Assembly (NCBI GenBank): GCA_033980235.1
Contig: CM067067.1
Span: 35,089,200-35,153,199, forward strand
DNA length: 64,000 nucleotides
Source of the DNA: Diadema setosum
Lineage: Eukaryota; Echinodermata; Echinoidea; Diadematoida; Diadematidae
Direction of reading: 5' to 3'
Part shown: positions 39,196 through 45,100 of the stretch, piece after piece
How positions within the stretch are numbered: the stretch's first letter is position 1
How the letters are laid out: each line of letters opens with the position of its first letter
The notes under the pieces: model-generated
What the model was told of the DNA's origin: nothing
Databases searched by the model: none
Seen by the model: the letters and a program-made list of their open reading frames with translations, nothing else
Translations under genes and position numbers: made by a program

Positions 39196-42100
39196 TTTCC
39201 AGCAATAGGGTGGATAGCCCTTTCAGCATCTATCATAGCTGATTTTCAAAGGGGTCCACTTGACATACATATCAAAATTCATAGAAAAACAACAATGAAA
39301 ATAGATATTGAAAACTTGTACACCATGGGTATGAAATTAGTTAGCATGAGACATGTTCATGGAATATTGCATGTGAAGTGGTGATGGCATGCTCTGAGAT
39401 ATAGCGACAAAAAAAAAAAGACCTCAGCAGAAATAAAGAAGAAAAAAGATTTTGACAAACACAATACTTTGTAGGTGGAACACTGAAAGCACCTCGACGC
39501 ACCCTAAAAGCACATCACCTAAACATGAAAGATTTTGGCAAACACATTTAGGTGATATGCTATCGATATATGTACACAAGTTTCTGCTAAAATGAGAGAT
39601 GATATTTACATGTCCAACACTGATTCATAGAGATAATATGCTAAATTTCATTTATTCATGACTGATTACATACCTTCTATTCTAATGACTGACATACACT
39701 ATTGTTGTATATTTCAAGGGTTGGTACATGTAGTTTCAGTTGAGATGGGGCTTTAGGTTTCCATTAAATTTTTTTTTTATTTTTTTTTTTTAAGATAATG
39801 AGAAACCTCTCATGAAATACAAAAGAGCATGTAATTCTAAGAGGAATTCAAAATTTACTAAATGAAAATTTGTTTTGAAATGGCTGCAGTATCAAAAACA
39901 AAGCAATTCTAGTAGAAGGTGGGACTCACCTTTTCTTAGGATCACTTTGTTTTACTTTTGTTTTTGGATATCTCAGCCATTTCAAAACCGATTTTCATCA
40001 AATAAACTGTGAATTCCTCTGAGAATTGTATGCTCTTCAACATTATTAAGTGGTTTTTACATATCTCGCAAAAAGTTGAAAGCTGAATCCTTATCCCCAC
40101 CAATACCATCCTTTTCAACAGTACATTGTGGAGTCCTTCATTTTAATAGCACTAACATTGTGTCAGTGCATTGTTTACAAGTCCATATTGTAGTTTAATA
40201 TGGAGCAAGGGGAAAATTTCAGCACACAGACTAATAGCCAGAATAAACATCTTCTGGTATTAGTCAAAGGCGTATCCGGGCAATTACCCTCAGAGAGCAA
40301 TTACCCCCCCCCCCCCCAAAAAAAAAAAAAAATACTGGTTAGTGGTAAAGTTAGAGTAAAGATTAGGGTTACGGTTAGGTTTAGGGTTAGGAGTTTGGGT
40401 TAGGGTTAGAATTAGGTTCAGGATTAGGATTAGGATTAGGGCCAAGGGAAGGGTCCTGGGTAATTGCCCAGGGGGTAATTGCCCTAGACCCGTCAAAGGA
40501 TGTACAGCTGCAATCCTCATTTGGTGGGACTGCCTGCATCGAGGCACTTGTCACAAGAAACCAGCTGGCCTTTCTGGTGTCAATGTCACCTTGTCAAGGA
40601 TAAGTTGACAGCCTGGCCTTAAAAAAAAAAAAAAAAAAAAATGTCTGGCCTTGATTTAGAAGTTGGACCAGTCTGAGCAGGGAGGTGCTAGAAGGAACCC
40701 AGAGCTCTGGTCTAAAGTTCAGTCTTTTGTGGTGAAGAAAATCAGGAAAACAAACAATCATACTTTTTTGAGCTCACTGCTATAAACAAATAAAAGTACC
40801 GGTACTGGAATTCTTTTCAGTTTCAAGAGCTCTGAAAGGCACAGCATACCTCCTGTGAAGGAAACCAGCCAAATCTCATGCATAGCAAACAACCAGCATG
40901 TTTACACTACTGTGGACGGCATTTACAGTACATACTATGCATCACACATTTTATCATCATTTAAATTGGTTCCTTAACCCGTTGAGGACGCGTCCCGAGT
41001 ATACTCAGGCAAGGGTCTATGGGAAATGCGTGTTATAGCAAAATCAAACCGTCCTCAACGGGTTAATATTCTGAAAAATACATTATATGTTTTATATTCA
41101 TATTAAAAAAAACTGCATATCGACATACACAAACAAAACATTTTTAATTACGTTTTCTACATGTATAACACTGAATGGTAGGCAAAAAACACCAAAGATG
41201 GTTCACTGACCAGCTCACTAGTGCACAAAGTTCCACAAAAGTTTGGACAATTTTCATTGATTTATCAAATTATGGAATACAGTCGGGAGTCTTGGTTTGC
41301 TTGATGACTTTGCCTATTTATTTGATTTAAAACCTCACATATCAGCTAAAAAGTACAAAAACAAATACGGCTCCATGGGAGAAGTAGAAATATGTTTTAC
41401 AACAAAAAAAAAAAGCAAAAATTCCCTTGTCAGTGATTCCATTGTCAAGATTTCGAGCTTCAGGGAAAAATTGTTCTACCACTTTTGAATTTACCCCAAG
41501 TGTTGAATGAAGTCCCTAGTATATTACCACTGAAAAAGAGCAAAGTTTTATGCTCCTTTTCACAGTTCTCCAAACAAAACATGCAATTTAGCTTTGAGGC
41601 ACGTACCATGCACAACAAACACAGTACATTCATTCAAAGGAAATCATTTGAACTCCAGGGGGGGGGGGGGATGTTTCATCAACGTTTGTCGGCGCTGACA
41701 ACTTGAATCACCATAGTAACAGTCAGTGACCAGAGCATCTCAGCCAATCAAAACGAAGGATTTTGCTAAAATTGGTCAGCGCCGACAATTGTCGGCGCTG
41801 ACAAGCGTTGATAAAACACCCCCCAGTTCTCAGAAATACTGACAGAGAGACAAATGTCATACTCACGAGATTCCCAACATAACTTGTCACAGAAATTGAC
41901 AAGTCCAACGAAACATTTGTAAGATATTTTGTATTCAAATAAAGACAGAATAAACTGACCAGAAAGAATATAAATTATTAGTGGAAAAGTGAGCAAAGAA
42001 AATGGGATTCCATCGGGATTTTCTTTGCTCACTTTTCCACTAATAATTTATATTCTTTCTGGTCAGTTTATTCTGTCTTTATTTGTAACCAACTCAAAAA

Positions 42101-45100
42101 GCTGCATCACTTCGGTGATCCCTCGCATTTATCCCCAAGTTGAATTATCCTTCGGGTTTATGCCAGGTTCAAGTGTGTGCGTGTGTGTCACACACAAACA
42201 CACTGCTATAGCTTCTGACCACCCGAGCATTGAGAATTAAGGGTTTCTGGGACGAACACTGCACTAGGGCTTTCTATAGCTCAGTCGGTAGAGCACCGGT
42301 CTAGCAATCCGGAGGTCTCGGGTTCGAATCCCGATGGAATCCCATTTTCTTTGCTCAATTTTCCACTAATAATTTATATTCTTTCTGGTCAGTTTATTCT
42401 GTCTTTATTTGTAACCAACTCAAAAAGCTGCATCACTTCGGTGATCCCTCGCATTTATCCCCAAGTTGAATTATCCTTCGGGTTTATGCCAGGTTCAAGT
42501 GTGTGCGTGTGTGTCACACACAAACACACTGCTATAGCTTCTGACCACCCGAGCATTGAGAATTAAGGGTTTCTGGGACGAACACTGCACTAGGGCTTTC
42601 TATAGCTCAGTCGGTAGAGCACCGGTCTAGCAATCCGGAGGTCTCGGGTTCGAATCCCGATGGAATCCCATTTTCTTTGCTCACTTTTCCACTAATAATT
42701 TATATTCTTTCTGGTCAGTTTATTCTGTCTTTATTTGTAACCAACTCAAAAAGCTGCATCACTTCGGTGATCCCTCGCATTTATCCCCAAGTTGAATTAT
42801 CCTTCGGGTTTATGCCAGGTTCAAGTGTGTGCGTGTGTGTCACACACAAACACACTGCTATAGCTTCTGACCACCCGAGCATTGAGAATTAAGGGTTTCT
42901 GGGACGAACACTGCACTAGGGCTTTCTATAGCTCAGTCGGTAGAGCACCGGTCTAGCAATCCGGAGGTCTCGGGTTCGAATCCCGATGGAATCATATTTT
43001 GTATTCAACGAATCTCTCAAGTACTACCATAAGGTAGATTATGTTTGATTTCCTATACCTGCTCTTCTTGTATTCCTTTTCTCATTTTTTGTTGGGGCAT
43101 AATTGCCACATATGGTACAATCAGAAATCCTATTGACATGCTCAAAAAGGCCTGTCTTCATCGGACTGACGTTTCAAAATAGCATGCAATTTTTGTGGCT
43201 AGGAAATTAGCACGATGTCAAATTAACCCACTATTCATACCATGAAGATGCAAATAGCAAATTATTTGTTCGGAAAAATTTCCCCCAAAATCTTGTTCTT
43301 GTTTGTGAAATAATGTGAATCAGTGCAATAATAAGCCAGTTCGCAATTCCACTTTGGGCATGAGCAGAACAAAGTCCATTCATACCAACGGGCATATAAA
43401 TGTTGGTTTCTAAATTCAATGGGATAAGCATCTGTGATGCAATAAATTCATACATTCCTCATAAATGCTGCTTGCCAGCACATCCACCTGACATCAAAGT
43501 GGCATTTACAATCAAGCTTGGCAATATCAATAGAAAGAGATTGCTAATATACATGTATTTTATATTCAATGCAATATAATTAAATGATTGCTTTCCCAAG
43601 TGTTAATTGATGGATCATTCTGGTCAATCTGGTCTAGATGCAAGTTCATTAGAACTTTGTTTGAACAGGATTGATGAATCCCACAACTTGTTACATAAAG
43701 CTTAAATGCATTATGTCCCTCTAAAAACGAGTGAAGTGCCCCTAACTGACTGAGAAAAAAAGAAAGGTCATTTGGACTAATGTGCCAATGAGCTGACTCT
43801 GAACCGGCTTATAAATTGGGTTGCATCCCCATAAACCCAAAACTTTCTCAATCCCATCATATTGGGGAAACCACTTTCAAAGCATGCGCTGAGCTGTGTA
43901 ATGATGCAACGTGCGCATGCATCAGTTTCAGGCTAATTTCCCACGCAGGCTGTTTTCGAGGGAATGAAGACGCACATTCATGATATTGGGCTATTTTCCC
44001 AAAGCAACAAAATAGCCTGCTAGTTTGAACTCCAGTTTGATGTTCTAGACATGCCTATAATGAGATACAATGGAGGTCGTTGGCAAGGAAGAACTCACCC
44101 TCGCATACAGTGAGCGATTTGGCCACCCCCCACAGGGCGTCGTGGATGGGTTTTAGGAAGGAAAGCTCCACGGACATGATCAACGACAGACCGATGACGG
44201 CAGTGCACAAGTTCCATGGAGAGGTCGGCCAAAGACCATTTAGGATCAGATTCCTGGGGGAAGGGGAAATGAATCATGAACATGACGAATCATTTTGCAA
44301 GGGTTCCATATTTACATTTACCTTTCTAACACAATTTGAAATGTGATTAAATACCAAATACTGATCAGTGGTGACACATTTGTAGATATTTACATTATCA
44401 AAAGAAAAGAAAACAAAAACTTCATTAACTTGAGTCAGAAATCCTGATTCCAGGACCATGAATAATTAATAGCAGAGTTGGGGTAGGCCTAAGGTTTTTT
44501 TTAATACACAATACCTGGTAGGTTTTTCTAGCATTAGTACACATTTGAAATATCTGCTAGCTTTTAGTCAGCAATAGGAGTGCTCTGAATAAATCTCTTC
44601 CATGAAGTTGTCTTCCTATAATATTTTGATTAGAGGTAGATTCTATACATACAAAAGGAACTCTTCTAAAATATCTCAAATTTTACATTTACATCATTGT
44701 GTCAAATATGTAATCTATCAACCACTCTGCTTACCAAACTTACAATTATTACGGAGTAACTATTTGTTATTGGGATCTAATTTGTAGGTTACAAAATGTA
44801 GGCCTATCTAAATTTTATATTGAAAAGCATTTTATGGGGTTGGTTGGCAGAATGCAAGATATTCATCAGAAGAGGGTACTATCTGGATCGGTAGGTAGAC
44901 AAACAGCTCAGAGATTAATCCGACTGTAGGTGTATGTATATTTTTGTTTATTTGTTTGTTTGATTTTAAACATGCTTCTTAATCTTATCCGGCACTACAA
45001 AACAAACGAAAGGCGATGTAGAAGTTCTAGAACGTAAATTTACTACAATACTACTTACAAGGACAAGTCCCACCCCATCCGGCTAAACATCGGTGTAAAT

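Larger units (their letters stand above)
41939..42993 (+). mobile_element. Retroposed tandem repeat, 3 x 326 bp, each unit ending in a tRNA-like gene
   Basis: The whole block is flanked by the 15-bp direct repeat ATATTTTGTATTCAA (41924-41938 and 42994-43008). Units at about 42015-42341, 42342-42667 and 42668-42993 are nearly identical. The left 74 bp (41939-42012) is an inverted copy of the unit junction. A target duplication plus a 5' inversion is the signature of target-primed reverse transcription with twin priming. The right end coincides with the last base of the tRNA-like acceptor stem. Confidence 0.75.

Noticed and set aside
41989..42892. Three near-identical 71-83 residue ORFs
   Set aside because: They are the body of the 326-bp tandem repeat; identity is explained by the repeat and no known domain is present.
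42270..42993. Three functional tRNA-Ala genes
   Set aside because: Acceptor pairs 1-2 and one anticodon-stem pair are mismatched in all copies and the sequences lie in a retroposed block, so they are kept only as tRNA-like.
41924..43008. Penelope-like element with hammerhead ribozyme as explanation of the tandem plus inverted layout
   Set aside because: No CTGATGA…GAAA hammerhead core was found on either strand of the unit; the 5' inversion with a 15-bp duplication fits LINE-type twin priming.
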